Shown here: positions 38,483 through 46,684 of the stretch, one piece after another
Position numbering within the stretch: the stretch's first letter is position 1
Layout of the letters: the number at the start of each line of letters is the position of its first letter
Assembly (NCBI GenBank): GCA_050943595.1
Contig: JBMNPM010000002.1
Span: 62,001 to 126,000, forward strand
Reading direction: 5' to 3'
Source: JAXGXJ01 sp050943595
GTDB taxonomy: Bacteria > Actinomycetota > Thermoleophilia > RBG-16-64-13
Length of the DNA stretch: 64,000 nucleotides
Made by a program: the position numbers and the translations under genes
Notes under the pieces: model-generated
What the model was told of the DNA's origin: nothing
The model's input: only the letters and a program-made list of their open reading frames with translations
The model's database searches: none

Positions 38483-39516
38483 AGGGGTGGAGTCGGTTGT
38501 GCGTCGTCCTTACGATGGATAGTCTTGATCATGCTGACCTTGTGACACTGAGAACACATGACCATAGTTTCGGTCCGGGTACCGAAGGACCCTGTCGTCA
38601 CCCCCTGCAGGAAGCGCCCGGTGGTCACAGCGGTCATCGCCGTCATGACACCGTCCCCCGCCATATCCTCCGTAGTGAGGAGCGTCTCCACATCCTCGAT
38701 ACCCAGAGTCTTCAAATTGTCGACCTGTGACCTGGACACAGGCCAAAAACGAGCCTGCATGGCACCCCCTAAGCAGCGTATTGCAGCCGCCGTGATAATT
38801 CCCTCAGTGGAGCCGCCTATGCCGATGAGCATGTCTATAGTGGTCTCGGGCACGACTGCTGCGATACCCGCGGAGACATCACCGTCCTGGATCAACTTGA
38901 GACGCGCGCCTGATGTCTTGATCTCTTCAATGAGATCCTCGTGCCGGGGACGGTTGAGCACCGCAACGGTGAGGTCCTCGGGAGAGCGGTTCAGAGCCTC
39001 GGCGACCCCTCTAATGTTCGCCATCACCGAGGCACGCATGTCGATGGCCTCGGCCGCCTCCCTGCACACGATGATCTTCTGCATGTACATCTCAGGCACT
39101 GCCATGAGCCCACCGGTAGGAGCTGCGGCGATCATAGCCAAAGCGCCCTCCAGCCCACGGGAAAGAGCCTCATGCCCCTCCAGAGGCGCCACCGCGAGAT
39201 CCCACGACGTCAAGTCACTGCAAGGCTCCGTGTCGCCCTCGAGGTCTTCTCCCGTCACCTGAAGGTCTTCTCCCGCCACCTGAGTCTCCACACCCAGCAA
39301 CTGCCCCGGTTGCATCGGCGCAAACCGGTCCTGGGTCATGCGCCCTGCAACCACACGTCCCCGGAACCGAATACTACTTAGAGCAGCCGACATAGCCTCC
39401 CTCGCCGCCTGATCGGCCGCCAGACCGTCCCCTCGCCCCACCCAGTCGGCCGCCGCCAGAGCAGTAGCCTCAGTGACCTGAGCGAAGCGGGTGCTCATGC
39501 AGAGTTGCTCAGTCAT
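38470..39516 (-). CDS. Divergent GlpX-like protein, probably not a standard FBPase
   Basis: About 348 residues from ATG 39516 (AAGGTG upstream). The fold matches class II fructose-1,6-bisphosphatase along most of its length (ALAAADWVGRGD, AAPTGGLMAVPEMYMQKIIV, LIGIGGSTEGIITAA). Compared with E. coli GlpX, the metal ligands Asp33 and Glu213 are present. The GEGEIDEAP motif holding Glu57 is replaced by AGRMTQDRFAP, and DPIEGT is APLEGH, so Asp85 and Thr90 are lost. A ~30-residue acidic insertion with two GEDLxxxGED-like units lies between. A CSQC motif is near the C-terminus. It overlaps the 2-phosphoglycerate kinase gene, so a role in cDPG or related phosphate metabolism is inferred. Confidence 0.85.
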   Translation of the reverse strand: MTEQLCMSTRFAQVTEATALAAADWVGRGDGLAADQAAREAMSAALSSIRFRGRVVAGRMTQDRFAPMQPGQLLGVETQVAGEDLQVTGEDLEGDTEPCSDLTSWDLAVAPLEGHEALSRGLEGALAMIAAAPTGGLMAVPEMYMQKIIVCREAAEAIDMRASVMANIRGVAEALNRSPEDLTVAVLNRPRHEDLIEEIKTSGARLKLIQDGDVSAGIAAVVPETTIDMLIGIGGSTEGIITAAAIRCLGGAMQARFWPVSRSQVDNLKTLGIEDVETLLTTEDMAGDGVMTAMTAVTTGRFLQGVTTGSFGTRTETMVMCSQCHKVSMIKTIHRKDDAQPTPPLWMS

Positions 39517-40531
39517 TGTCATCACCTTGTTTCTCGGATCTCTCGATGAGATCGTACAGAGCTTCCACGACCGTACCCACAGCATCATCAATGCTCACGT
39601 TGTCTATCACCAGTGTGCCTTCGCGCTGCGCTTGGAGGAGCACGTGATCTTGGATCTTGCGGATGTCCTCAAACCCCTCCAGATACCGCTCAAGGGCCCG
39701 CCGCCCCGATGTCTCTCGATCCCTAACCAAGAAGTGGCTGCGATGCAGATCAACATCCTTGACCGCCACCACCATGGGAAGGATCAGTGCGTCCGCCGCC
39801 AAGGCCGCATCCCGACTTGAAGTCAACATCCCCGGGACGATGTGCACCCCCTCTATAACCATACTGCAGCGCTCCTTTACGGCCCGGGAAAGCACTGCCC
39901 CCAAACCCACACTCACCATGGCCACCTGCTCCATGAAACCGGCCACGTGTGGGTCGACACCTTCGCCCAGCGGGACATACACCGCCCGATGCGCGTTGTA
40001 CGAGGAGAAGTGGATGGCCGGCATGAGATTCTGTGAGAAGAAGACCCTCATAACCTCTCGTATCGTGTCGGTGGAAATAAGCCTCACCAGCCCAAGGCGA
40101 TCGGTCAGCTGGGAAGCGAGCGTGCTCTTCCCCACCCCTGTTGCTCCTCCAATGAGGATAATGACCGGCCGGTCCTCTTCACCCAAGCGGTTCCACTTAC
40201 GATACCGTTCCAGATAGAGATCTCCCTCAACCTCCGACAGCACCACTTCTACCATCTGGCGCAGCCGGTCGACACTCACCTCGCGCTCCTTGCCCTTAAG
40301 GAGTTGCCACTCCACATCCATGGCCACGGCGAAAGCCCGCTCCGGAGGCAGGCCGGTGGCGGTGAGCGTGGTCGCCAACAGCCCCTTGCTGAAAGGCACC
40401 GCATGCCCCTCGTCCACCAGTTGTATCAGCCGGCTCCGTGATCTGCTTCCCCGTTCATAACGGCTGCGGCCGCCTACGGAATCCACACCGCCCGATCCCC
40501 CGCTCCCTGCCTTTCGACCACCCCTCTCCAT
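39509..40531 (-). CDS. 2-phosphoglycerate kinase
   Basis: About 340 residues with an N-terminal ATP-cone-like domain (~30-115, VPFSKGLLATTLTATG, AFAVAMDVEWQLL) and a P-loop kinase domain (LIGGATGVGKSTLA at ~127-139, RLISTDTIREVMR, VIEGVHIVPGM). This layout matches archaeal 2-phosphoglycerate kinase, which makes 2,3-bisphosphoglycerate from 2-phosphoglycerate and ATP, the first committed step to cyclic 2,3-diphosphoglycerate. The cyclising enzyme is the next gene upstream, 3 bp away. The N-terminal 30 residues are Gly/Arg-rich and may be a late start. Confidence 0.88.
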   Translation of the reverse strand: MERGGRKAGSGGSGGVDSVGGRSRYERGSRSRSRLIQLVDEGHAVPFSKGLLATTLTATGLPPERAFAVAMDVEWQLLKGKEREVSVDRLRQMVEVVLSEVEGDLYLERYRKWNRLGEEDRPVIILIGGATGVGKSTLASQLTDRLGLVRLISTDTIREVMRVFFSQNLMPAIHFSSYNAHRAVYVPLGEGVDPHVAGFMEQVAMVSVGLGAVLSRAVKERCSMVIEGVHIVPGMLTSSRDAALAADALILPMVVAVKDVDLHRSHFLVRDRETSGRRALERYLEGFEDIRKIQDHVLLQAQREGTLVIDNVSIDDAVGTVVEALYDLIERSEKQGDDND

Positions 40532-40534
40532 GTC

Positions 40535-41920
40535 TCAGTTCTGCTCCGCGAAACGTTCTCGCGCCGTCCGCCCCAGAAGCGCAGCCACTGCGGCCAAGTC
40601 ACCTGCGCGTGCAGGCGCAACCTCTTCGGGCAGGTTGTCCACGAACACGAGCTCCAATCCTCGCTCATCGGCGATTTCGGCCACCACATCGATAGCCGCG
40701 GCCTTGATCTCTGTCAGCACCGTGTCGACACCGGCCATCTCCGGTCGCTGCAGGTCGGCCTTCAGAGCCCCCCTATCGGACAGGTTCGACGACACCAACT
40801 CCACCCGACATTCGTAGCGCTCTTCCAGATGTCGGCGCAGGACGCCTTGCTGTGTCACCGGGGCCGTGGAAAACAAGGCTACCCGTCGGTCTTTGACCGG
40901 CTCTACCGGGTGAGGCCTGAAAACGACCGGCACCACGTCGATGTGCGGTTTGATCAGTCGTGCAGCCTGGATGATCTCTTCTACTTTCTGTCGTGTGGCC
41001 AAAGGTTCTTCGGCCATGGTGATGACCAGGGCGGTGCTGGTCAGGAGCCGGTATGTCCCTAGATAGCCGGCCACGTAGTCAACAGACTGATGCCCTCCCG
41101 CCACAAGAAGCTGTGCATCGGTACCCACCGGGGGTATCGATGCCCCACTCCCCTCAAAAATCACCAGCCCTGGATGAAGGGAATTCGCCAACAGAGCCCC
41201 TTCGGCGACGTTGGAGACAAACGGCTCCCCCGCCATTCCCCCCCCACAGCGCCGGCACCCGATGGTTATGACCCTGCTCAAAAGCGCATCCTCGAAGTGA
41301 TCACTGGCCGCGTGGCGCCCTTCCCGGCTCCAACGCAAGAGATCGGCTGCAGTGAGACACACCTGCGCCCCATCGATGATCTCCGGCTGTTCCGGACCGC
41401 CCCGCCCCATTGCCACCACCACCACGCCCGGGGGACCCGTCTCCCCCTTCACGGTCGCCTGCAATGTCCTGGCCATATAGCCACTTATAGCCGTCTTTCC
41501 CACCCGTTTGGCCGTTCCAACTACGGAGACGGAAGGGCTGGAGCACAGACGAGGACTGCTTGGCGGATTGAAGTGAAAATCGGAGCCCACGTAGCCGACG
41601 CTTCGGGCCAAACTATGACTGATGAGTCGGAAACGCTCTTCGTATCCTACCACCGGCTCATCGCTGAGGTCAACGATTACCTCCGGTCCATACGCGGTGA
41701 TCACTTCCTCCAAGCCCCTCGCCCAATCACGATCGAAGATCACCGGTATTCCATACAATGCTTCGGCGGCGGAACTGAGGTCGCCGCTTTTGATCTTCTC
41801 GGTCCCTCCCAAAAACAGAGCAGCCACAAACACGAAGCGATCAGAGGCCCGGCGCAGCCCCTCCACCACCACCGGTGGATAGTGCTCACCATCGATGAGG
41901 GCTACAGCCCTGCGTCTCAT
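40535..41920 (-). CDS. Cyclic 2,3-diphosphoglycerate synthetase
   Basis: 461 residues, matching the cDPG synthetase of methanogens such as Methanothermus fervidus in length and motifs. It has an N-terminal domain (VALIDGEHYPPVV), then VVGTAKRVGKTAISGY (P-loop, ~134-148) and VVVAMGRGGPEQPE, GLVIFEGSGASIPPV and LVITMAEEPLA. It closes the intramolecular anhydride of 2,3-bisphosphoglycerate using ATP. It is known mainly as an osmolyte and thermoprotectant pathway in hyperthermophilic methanogens. It overlaps the metallophosphoesterase by 4 bp and precedes 2-phosphoglycerate kinase by 3 bp. Confidence 0.9.
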   Translation of the reverse strand: MRRRAVALIDGEHYPPVVVEGLRRASDRFVFVAALFLGGTEKIKSGDLSSAAEALYGIPVIFDRDWARGLEEVITAYGPEVIVDLSDEPVVGYEERFRLISHSLARSVGYVGSDFHFNPPSSPRLCSSPSVSVVGTAKRVGKTAISGYMARTLQATVKGETGPPGVVVVAMGRGGPEQPEIIDGAQVCLTAADLLRWSREGRHAASDHFEDALLSRVITIGCRRCGGGMAGEPFVSNVAEGALLANSLHPGLVIFEGSGASIPPVGTDAQLLVAGGHQSVDYVAGYLGTYRLLTSTALVITMAEEPLATRQKVEEIIQAARLIKPHIDVVPVVFRPHPVEPVKDRRVALFSTAPVTQQGVLRRHLEERYECRVELVSSNLSDRGALKADLQRPEMAGVDTVLTEIKAAAIDVVAEIADERGLELVFVDNLPEEVAPARAGDLAAVAALLGRTARERFAEQN

Positions 41921-42717
41921 GGCTCAGGCACCTCCTGCGCACTTCCGTCGTGCTTGATATAGGTACCAGTGCCTACCTCGAACTCCACAATCACCTCATC
42001 CCCATGGAAGGGGTAGTTCCGAGTGATCATGACCCGGTTGCCGGTGATGCGCACTACGTTGTAGCAGGGCCTGGTATCGCCCCTCAGGCGGAGGGTCGAC
42101 ACGGTACCCGTGTTGACGATGAACATGTTCTCCAGCCGCCACGAATGGGGGACGTGCTTATGGCCGGAGAGCACCAACTCCACTCCGCACTCCACCAGCA
42201 CCTCCAACACGTCGCCCGCGTCGTTAACGATGTTCCGCTCCCGACCGGTCCCAGGAATGGGCAGCAGATGGTGATGCAGGAAGAAGATTTTAAAATCATC
42301 GGGCGCTTCGGCGAACGACTGCCTGATCCAATGATAACGATGTCTGCCGATCCTGCCGTAGTCGAGGTCGGGTTCGGTGGAGTCGACCCCCACTACGGTA
42401 ACACCCTTCTTGTGGATCACAGGCTCCCGTGTAGCAAACAACCGCTCGAAGTGCGCGTACCCCACGTTGCGACTGTCATGGTTGCCGGGCACCACCAACA
42501 CGTCCGGGCAGGTCAGCCGGTCGAGATACTCGCGCGCCGCCCTAAACTCCTGGCGGTAGCCCATGGCCGTCAGATCACCGGTGATGATGACGATGTCGGG
42601 TTGCAGGTCGTTGACTTCGACTATCGTGCGATCAAGTAGATTAGCCACGAAGTACGGCGATCCCAGATGCAGATCCGACAGATGGGCGATGGTACAAGAG
42701 CGGTCGTGGTTTTTCAT
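41917..42717 (-). CDS. Metallophosphoesterase, first gene of cDPG cluster
   Basis: Calcineurin-like metallophosphoesterase, 266 residues, CpdA/Icc type. All metal-binding motifs are present: HLSDLHLG (DxH), ITGDL (GD), PGNHDSR (GNHD), FLHHHLLP (H) and LSGHKHVPHS (GHxH). Related enzymes cut cyclic phosphodiesters, so a role hydrolysing cDPG is a natural guess from its position, but the substrate is untested. GGAGGG lies upstream of the ATG. It overlaps the cDPG synthetase by 4 bp and lies between a MITE-like repeat and the synthetase gene. Confidence 0.85.
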   Translation of the reverse strand: MKNHDRSCTIAHLSDLHLGSPYFVANLLDRTIVEVNDLQPDIVIITGDLTAMGYRQEFRAAREYLDRLTCPDVLVVPGNHDSRNVGYAHFERLFATREPVIHKKGVTVVGVDSTEPDLDYGRIGRHRYHWIRQSFAEAPDDFKIFFLHHHLLPIPGTGRERNIVNDAGDVLEVLVECGVELVLSGHKHVPHSWRLENMFIVNTGTVSTLRLRGDTRPCYNVVRITGNRVMITRNYPFHGDEVIVEFEVGTGTYIKHDGSAQEVPEP

Positions 42718-42740
42718 TCGACATCCCTCCAGACATACAG

Positions 42741-42768
42741 CCGTGGCCCACCCCCCGGAGGGCCACGG
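42741..42768. promoter_or_regulatory. GC-rich inverted repeat upstream of metallophosphoesterase
   Basis: CCGTGGCCC and GGGCCACGG-type arms separated by 11-12 bases, 24 bases upstream of the metallophosphoesterase start. Without a U-tract it is either a leader hairpin or part of a weak terminator for thrC. It lies between the repeat element and the gene. Confidence 0.35.
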
Positions 42769-42780
42769 AAACAGAACCCC

Positions 42781-42945
42781 TAGCAGGCTGTTGAATATGA
42801 CGCTCGCCGCTAGAAGGCGATCAGCACGCGTGAGAGAAGGATAGAAGAAGCGCGAATAGCAGCGCTATTTGCGCGACCGATGACGTACTATCGTGCTGCT
42901 CAGTGCGTTCTGGTGGCCGGGGTTTCGTTTTTCAGCAGCCTCCTA
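42781..42945 (+). repeat. MITE-like dispersed repeat, copy B
   Basis: Second near-complete copy of the element at 584-750, differing by scattered substitutions. The left end is TAGCAGGCTGTTGAATATGA and the right end TTCAGCAGCCTCCTAG; the ends are imperfect inverted repeats. The right end contains the thrC stop codon (42943-42945). It separates thrC from the cDPG cluster on the same transcript direction. It has no coding capacity. Confidence 0.85.
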
Positions 42946-44013
42946 GTTCGTGGTCGCGAGCAGGTGCTCGACTGCGGCTAGGTCTGCCGGGCAGTGCAGG
43001 ATGGGGCGTGATTGCTCAATGGCAGTCTGTGGGTCTTTGAGCCCGTGGCCGGTGAGGATGGCGACAATCGTGTCACCGCTGGGTATACCCTCCTCACGAT
43101 ACTTGAGCAGACCGGCGATGCCGGCCGCTGAGGCAGGCTCACAAAATACTCCCTCCTTCTGGGCGAGCAACCGTTGTGCCGCCAGAATCTCATCGTCGGT
43201 CACATCACGGATCATGCCCCCCGAATCGCGAGCCGCCGCAAGAGCCTCTTCCCCCCGTGCCGGGTTACCTATGCGGATGGCCGTAGCCACAGTCTCGGGA
43301 TGCGTCACCACCTCGCCCCGCACGAGTGGGTTCGCACCCTCGGCCTGAAAGCCCCACATACGCGGCAGGCGCCGAGCCACGCCCTCGTCATGGTACTCAC
43401 AGAACCCCTTCCAGTACGAGGTGATGTTGCCCGCGTTGCCCACGGGGATACACAACAGAGCGGGAGCTTCACCCAAGCGGTCCACGATCTCAAAAGCACC
43501 CGTCTTCTGCCCCTCTATGCGGAACGGGTTGATGGAGTTAACCAAGGTGATCGGAGAGCGCGCAGCCATCTCCTTCACGAAGCCGAGAGCCACGTCGAAG
43601 TTACCTTCGATGGCTACCACCTCCGCTCCGTGCATCAGAGCCTGCGAGAGCTTACCCATGGCTATCTTGCCCTCGGGAATGAGCACCACACAGCGCAGCC
43701 CGGCACGCGCCGCGTAGGCAGCAGCCGACGCCGATGTGTTACCCGTAGAAGCGCAGATAACCGCCGTAGCCCCGTCTTCCACCGCCTTCGTGATGGCCAC
43801 AGTCATGCCCCGGTCCTTAAACGACCCGGTGGGATTGACCGCTTCGTACTTCAAGAAAACCCGGCATCCCAACTCACGACTCAACCAATGAGCCGGTATG
43901 AGAGGCGTATTGCCTTCTCCCAACGTGATGGGGGCGGTGTCGGGTTTGAGGGGTAGATGATCTCTATACCGCTCGATAAGGCCGAAAGGCAGCGTGCCCC
44001 ATACCCCACTCAT
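42943..44013 (-). CDS. thrC: Threonine synthase
   Basis: Short-type (bacterial/archaeal) threonine synthase, 356 residues, converts O-phosphohomoserine to threonine with PLP. The PLP lysine lies in NPTGSFKDRG near residue 66 (K in SFKD), and STGNTSASAAAYAARAG and the phosphate-binding PVGNAGN are intact. It starts at the last base of hom (1-bp overlap). thrB is not adjacent. Its stop codon lies inside the end of a repeat element. Confidence 0.96.
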   Translation of the reverse strand: MSGVWGTLPFGLIERYRDHLPLKPDTAPITLGEGNTPLIPAHWLSRELGCRVFLKYEAVNPTGSFKDRGMTVAITKAVEDGATAVICASTGNTSASAAAYAARAGLRCVVLIPEGKIAMGKLSQALMHGAEVVAIEGNFDVALGFVKEMAARSPITLVNSINPFRIEGQKTGAFEIVDRLGEAPALLCIPVGNAGNITSYWKGFCEYHDEGVARRLPRMWGFQAEGANPLVRGEVVTHPETVATAIRIGNPARGEEALAAARDSGGMIRDVTDDEILAAQRLLAQKEGVFCEPASAAGIAGLLKYREEGIPSGDTIVAILTGHGLKDPQTAIEQSRPILHCPADLAAVEHLLATTN

Positions 44014-45290
44014 TACAACACCCGCAAAGTCATGGGGTGGCTCTTGCAGCAGGACAGGCGACCGGCCTGTTCGATGGCGGCAAAGAACGCGCTCTCCTGA
44101 GTGGGGTGGGTGATGAGCACCAGTTCAGCTTCAGCCCCTCTCCCTTTCTGGATCATGCTCTTGATGGATACTCCGCGCTCACCGAACACCGCAGCGATGC
44201 TCGCCAAGGCCCCCGATACGTCCTCGACATCCATCTTGATGAAAAAGGCTGATTCGACGTCGGCAGCCGGATAGAAGTCGAGACTCCTGTAGCAGGAGCA
44301 GTTCTGCAGGAAGCCCACCTCTTTGACGCTGGCGATGGAGACGATGTCGCTCACCACAGCCGTCGCCGTCGGCATACCGCCGGCGCCCGGCCCCATGAGC
44401 ATAATCTCGCCCACGGCGTCCCCCTGCACGAACACGGCGTTGTTTGAACCGCTGATGCCGGCCAGCGGATGGTCTTTAGGCAACAGCGCAGGGAAGACCC
44501 TCACACTCACACGGCCGTCGATGAGCCGCGCCGCGCCGATGAGCTTCACCACGAAGCCGAAGTCCTTGGCGTAGCGAACATCCCCCAAGCCGATATTCTG
44601 GATACCCTCGTAGGCCACGTCCTGCAGCGTAACCCGGGAACGGAAGGCAATAGAACCCAGGATAGCCATCTTGGCGGCCGCGTCTCCGCCCCCCACATCC
44701 GCAGTTGGGTCCGCCTCCGCGTAGCCCAACCTCTGCGCCTCAGCCAGGATGTCGGCATAGTCGCCTTCGTCATTGTACATGCGGGTTAGGATGTAGTTGG
44801 TGGTGCCATTGACGATGCCGTAGACCGTGTGTACACCAGCCGCGACCATGCTCTCCCGCATCACCTTGATGATGGGGATGGCGCCGGCCACCGAAGCCTC
44901 AAAGCGCAGCTGGCGCCGCTCGTCACGCGCCAAGCAGAAAAGCGGCTCGCCCTTGGAGGCGAGTAGCTGCTTATTGGCCGTGACCACGTCCTTACCTCTG
45001 CGGATTGCCTTCTCAACGAAGGTGAAGGCGGCATCGGTACCGCCGATAACCTCCACTACGATGTCTATCGACGGATCATCGACGATATTGGCGAAGTCAG
45101 ACGTAACGAGGTGCACAGGCACATCCGCCGGGATCTTGCTCTGATCGATCTCCAGAATCTTAGCCACCTGAAGGTCGACCCCCATGCCCGTGAGGATCTC
45201 ATCATGTTCCTTCTCAATGAGGCGATAGACACTGGATCCAATCGTGCCGAAACCCAACAGACCTATACGCACGACCTGCGCGGCGCTCAT
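44013..45290 (-). CDS. hom: Homoserine dehydrogenase
   Basis: Homoserine dehydrogenase, 425 residues, reduces aspartate semialdehyde to homoserine. The N-terminal dinucleotide fold GLLGFGTIGSSVYRLI, the catalytic region YGIVNGTTNYILTRM and EADPTADVGGGDAAAK are typical. A C-terminal ACT domain (SAFFIKMDVEDVSGALASIA) suggests feedback control by threonine. It overlaps lysA by 4 bp and thrC by 1 bp in the common actinobacterial lysA-hom-thrC order. Confidence 0.96.
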   Translation of the reverse strand: MSAAQVVRIGLLGFGTIGSSVYRLIEKEHDEILTGMGVDLQVAKILEIDQSKIPADVPVHLVTSDFANIVDDPSIDIVVEVIGGTDAAFTFVEKAIRRGKDVVTANKQLLASKGEPLFCLARDERRQLRFEASVAGAIPIIKVMRESMVAAGVHTVYGIVNGTTNYILTRMYNDEGDYADILAEAQRLGYAEADPTADVGGGDAAAKMAILGSIAFRSRVTLQDVAYEGIQNIGLGDVRYAKDFGFVVKLIGAARLIDGRVSVRVFPALLPKDHPLAGISGSNNAVFVQGDAVGEIMLMGPGAGGMPTATAVVSDIVSIASVKEVGFLQNCSCYRSLDFYPAADVESAFFIKMDVEDVSGALASIAAVFGERGVSIKSMIQKGRGAEAELVLITHPTQESAFFAAIEQAGRLSCCKSHPMTLRVL

Positions 45291-46618
45291 ACGCTCCTCC
45301 CCTCATGTAGAGGCCGGTGTTTCGCCACCAGATCATCGTAGCTCTCGCGCTCGATGAGTATGCGCGCCCCGCCGTCTCGGACCAGGACGACCGCCGGCCT
45401 TGTACTGCCGTTGTAGTTGGAGGCCATGGAATAACAGTAGGCCCCTGTCGCCGCCATAACCAGGATGTCACCCGGCTCGGGGCGGGCAATGATAGTATCG
45501 CGCATAAGGATGTCGCCACTTTCGCAATGCCTGCCGGCAACCGTAACCACAGTGTCGGCCGGGGCCCCTATCTTATTGGCCAGGGTGCCCTGATACTGCG
45601 CGTCATACAACATGGGACGAATGTTGTCACTCATGCCCCCGTCGACACTCACGTAGGTGCGCACACCCGGGATCTCCTTGATCGTACCTACCCGGTAGGC
45701 CGTCACGCCCGCCTTGCCTACGATGGAGCGTCCCGGCTCGATGAGCACGCGAGGCATGGGCAGACCTATGGCGCGCATCTCTTCGCGGACACCCTCCACC
45801 TTGACGGCTACGTAGTCACCGATAGTCGACGGCATGTCTTCCTCGGTGTAGCGAATGCCCAGTCCTCCGCCAACATTGAGGTAACGGCAGGAAAAGCCCA
45901 GCTCCTGGTGAGCCCGGCCGATCAACCGTACCAAGATCTCGATAGCCTTGCGGAATCCCTCCAACTTAAATATTTGACTGCCGATGTGCGCGTGCAATCC
46001 CACCAAGTCGAGATGGGGCGCCTCCAGAGCCCTGCGGATGGCCTCGAGGGCGACGCCTTCGGCCAAGCCAAAGCCGAACTTCGAATCGATTTGCCCCGTC
46101 TGGATGTAGGAGTGCGTGTGGGCCTCGATGCCGGGAGTGATACGCAACAGGATGCGCTGCGTCTCCCCTCGCGCCCCCACCAGCTCTTCCAGTCGAGCCA
46201 ACTCCTGGAAGCTGTCCACCACGACGAAGCCGACCCCCTCAGAGAGGGCATAGCGTAGCTCTTCCTCGGTCTTGTTGTTACCGTGAAAGAAGATGCGTTC
46301 CGAGGGGAAACCGGCAGCCTTGGCGATGTGATACTCACCCCCAGAGGAGACATCGATAGACAGCCCCTCCTCGAGAACCAGTTGATTCACCCCCAGCGAG
46401 GAAAAGGCCTTACTGGCATAGATGATCTCGAAGTCGTCGGTATGCTCGCGAAAAGCTGCCTGGTACCGCCGGCACTGGTCGCGGATCGAGTCTTCATCGT
46501 AGATCACCAGTGGGCTGCCGAAGGCTCCGACCAACTCGACGACGTCGCATCCGCCGATCTCGAGATGACCTGAAGGCGTGTGGGAACTGGTTATGGGGTA
46601 GACGAACGTGTGAGTCAA
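45287..46618 (-). CDS. lysA: Diaminopimelate decarboxylase
   Basis: DAP decarboxylase, 443 residues, PLP-dependent last step of lysine synthesis. The PLP lysine is in IIYASKAFSS near residue 69; HAHIGSQIF, GGGLGIRY, EPGRSIVG and the active-site CESGDIL (residue ~355) are intact. It begins the lysA-hom-thrC operon. A divergent gene starts 66 bp away, so the spacer must hold promoters for both directions. Confidence 0.95.
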   Translation of the reverse strand: MTHTFVYPITSSHTPSGHLEIGGCDVVELVGAFGSPLVIYDEDSIRDQCRRYQAAFREHTDDFEIIYASKAFSSLGVNQLVLEEGLSIDVSSGGEYHIAKAAGFPSERIFFHGNNKTEEELRYALSEGVGFVVVDSFQELARLEELVGARGETQRILLRITPGIEAHTHSYIQTGQIDSKFGFGLAEGVALEAIRRALEAPHLDLVGLHAHIGSQIFKLEGFRKAIEILVRLIGRAHQELGFSCRYLNVGGGLGIRYTEEDMPSTIGDYVAVKVEGVREEMRAIGLPMPRVLIEPGRSIVGKAGVTAYRVGTIKEIPGVRTYVSVDGGMSDNIRPMLYDAQYQGTLANKIGAPADTVVTVAGRHCESGDILMRDTIIARPEPGDILVMAATGAYCYSMASNYNGSTRPAVVLVRDGGARILIERESYDDLVAKHRPLHEGRSV

Positions 46619-46649
46619 GACTGCCTCCAGAGCGGGATTGGACGTACGT

Positions 46650-46677
46650 TACCATACCGCGCAACCCTGGTAGAATG
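46650..46677 (+). promoter_or_regulatory. Candidate promoter of nuclease-fold gene
   Basis: TTACCA, 16-base spacer, TAGAAT with TG just before (extended -10). The -10 ends 7 bases before GTG 46685, so the message would be nearly leaderless. An upstream TTGGAC is too far away (27 bases) to be the -35. Confidence 0.4.
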
Positions 46678-46684
46678 ATTCTTC

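Noticed and set aside
46619..46684. Lysine or threonine riboswitch before lysA-hom-thrC
   Set aside because: The spacer is only 66 bp and divergent; there is no room for a known riboswitch fold.
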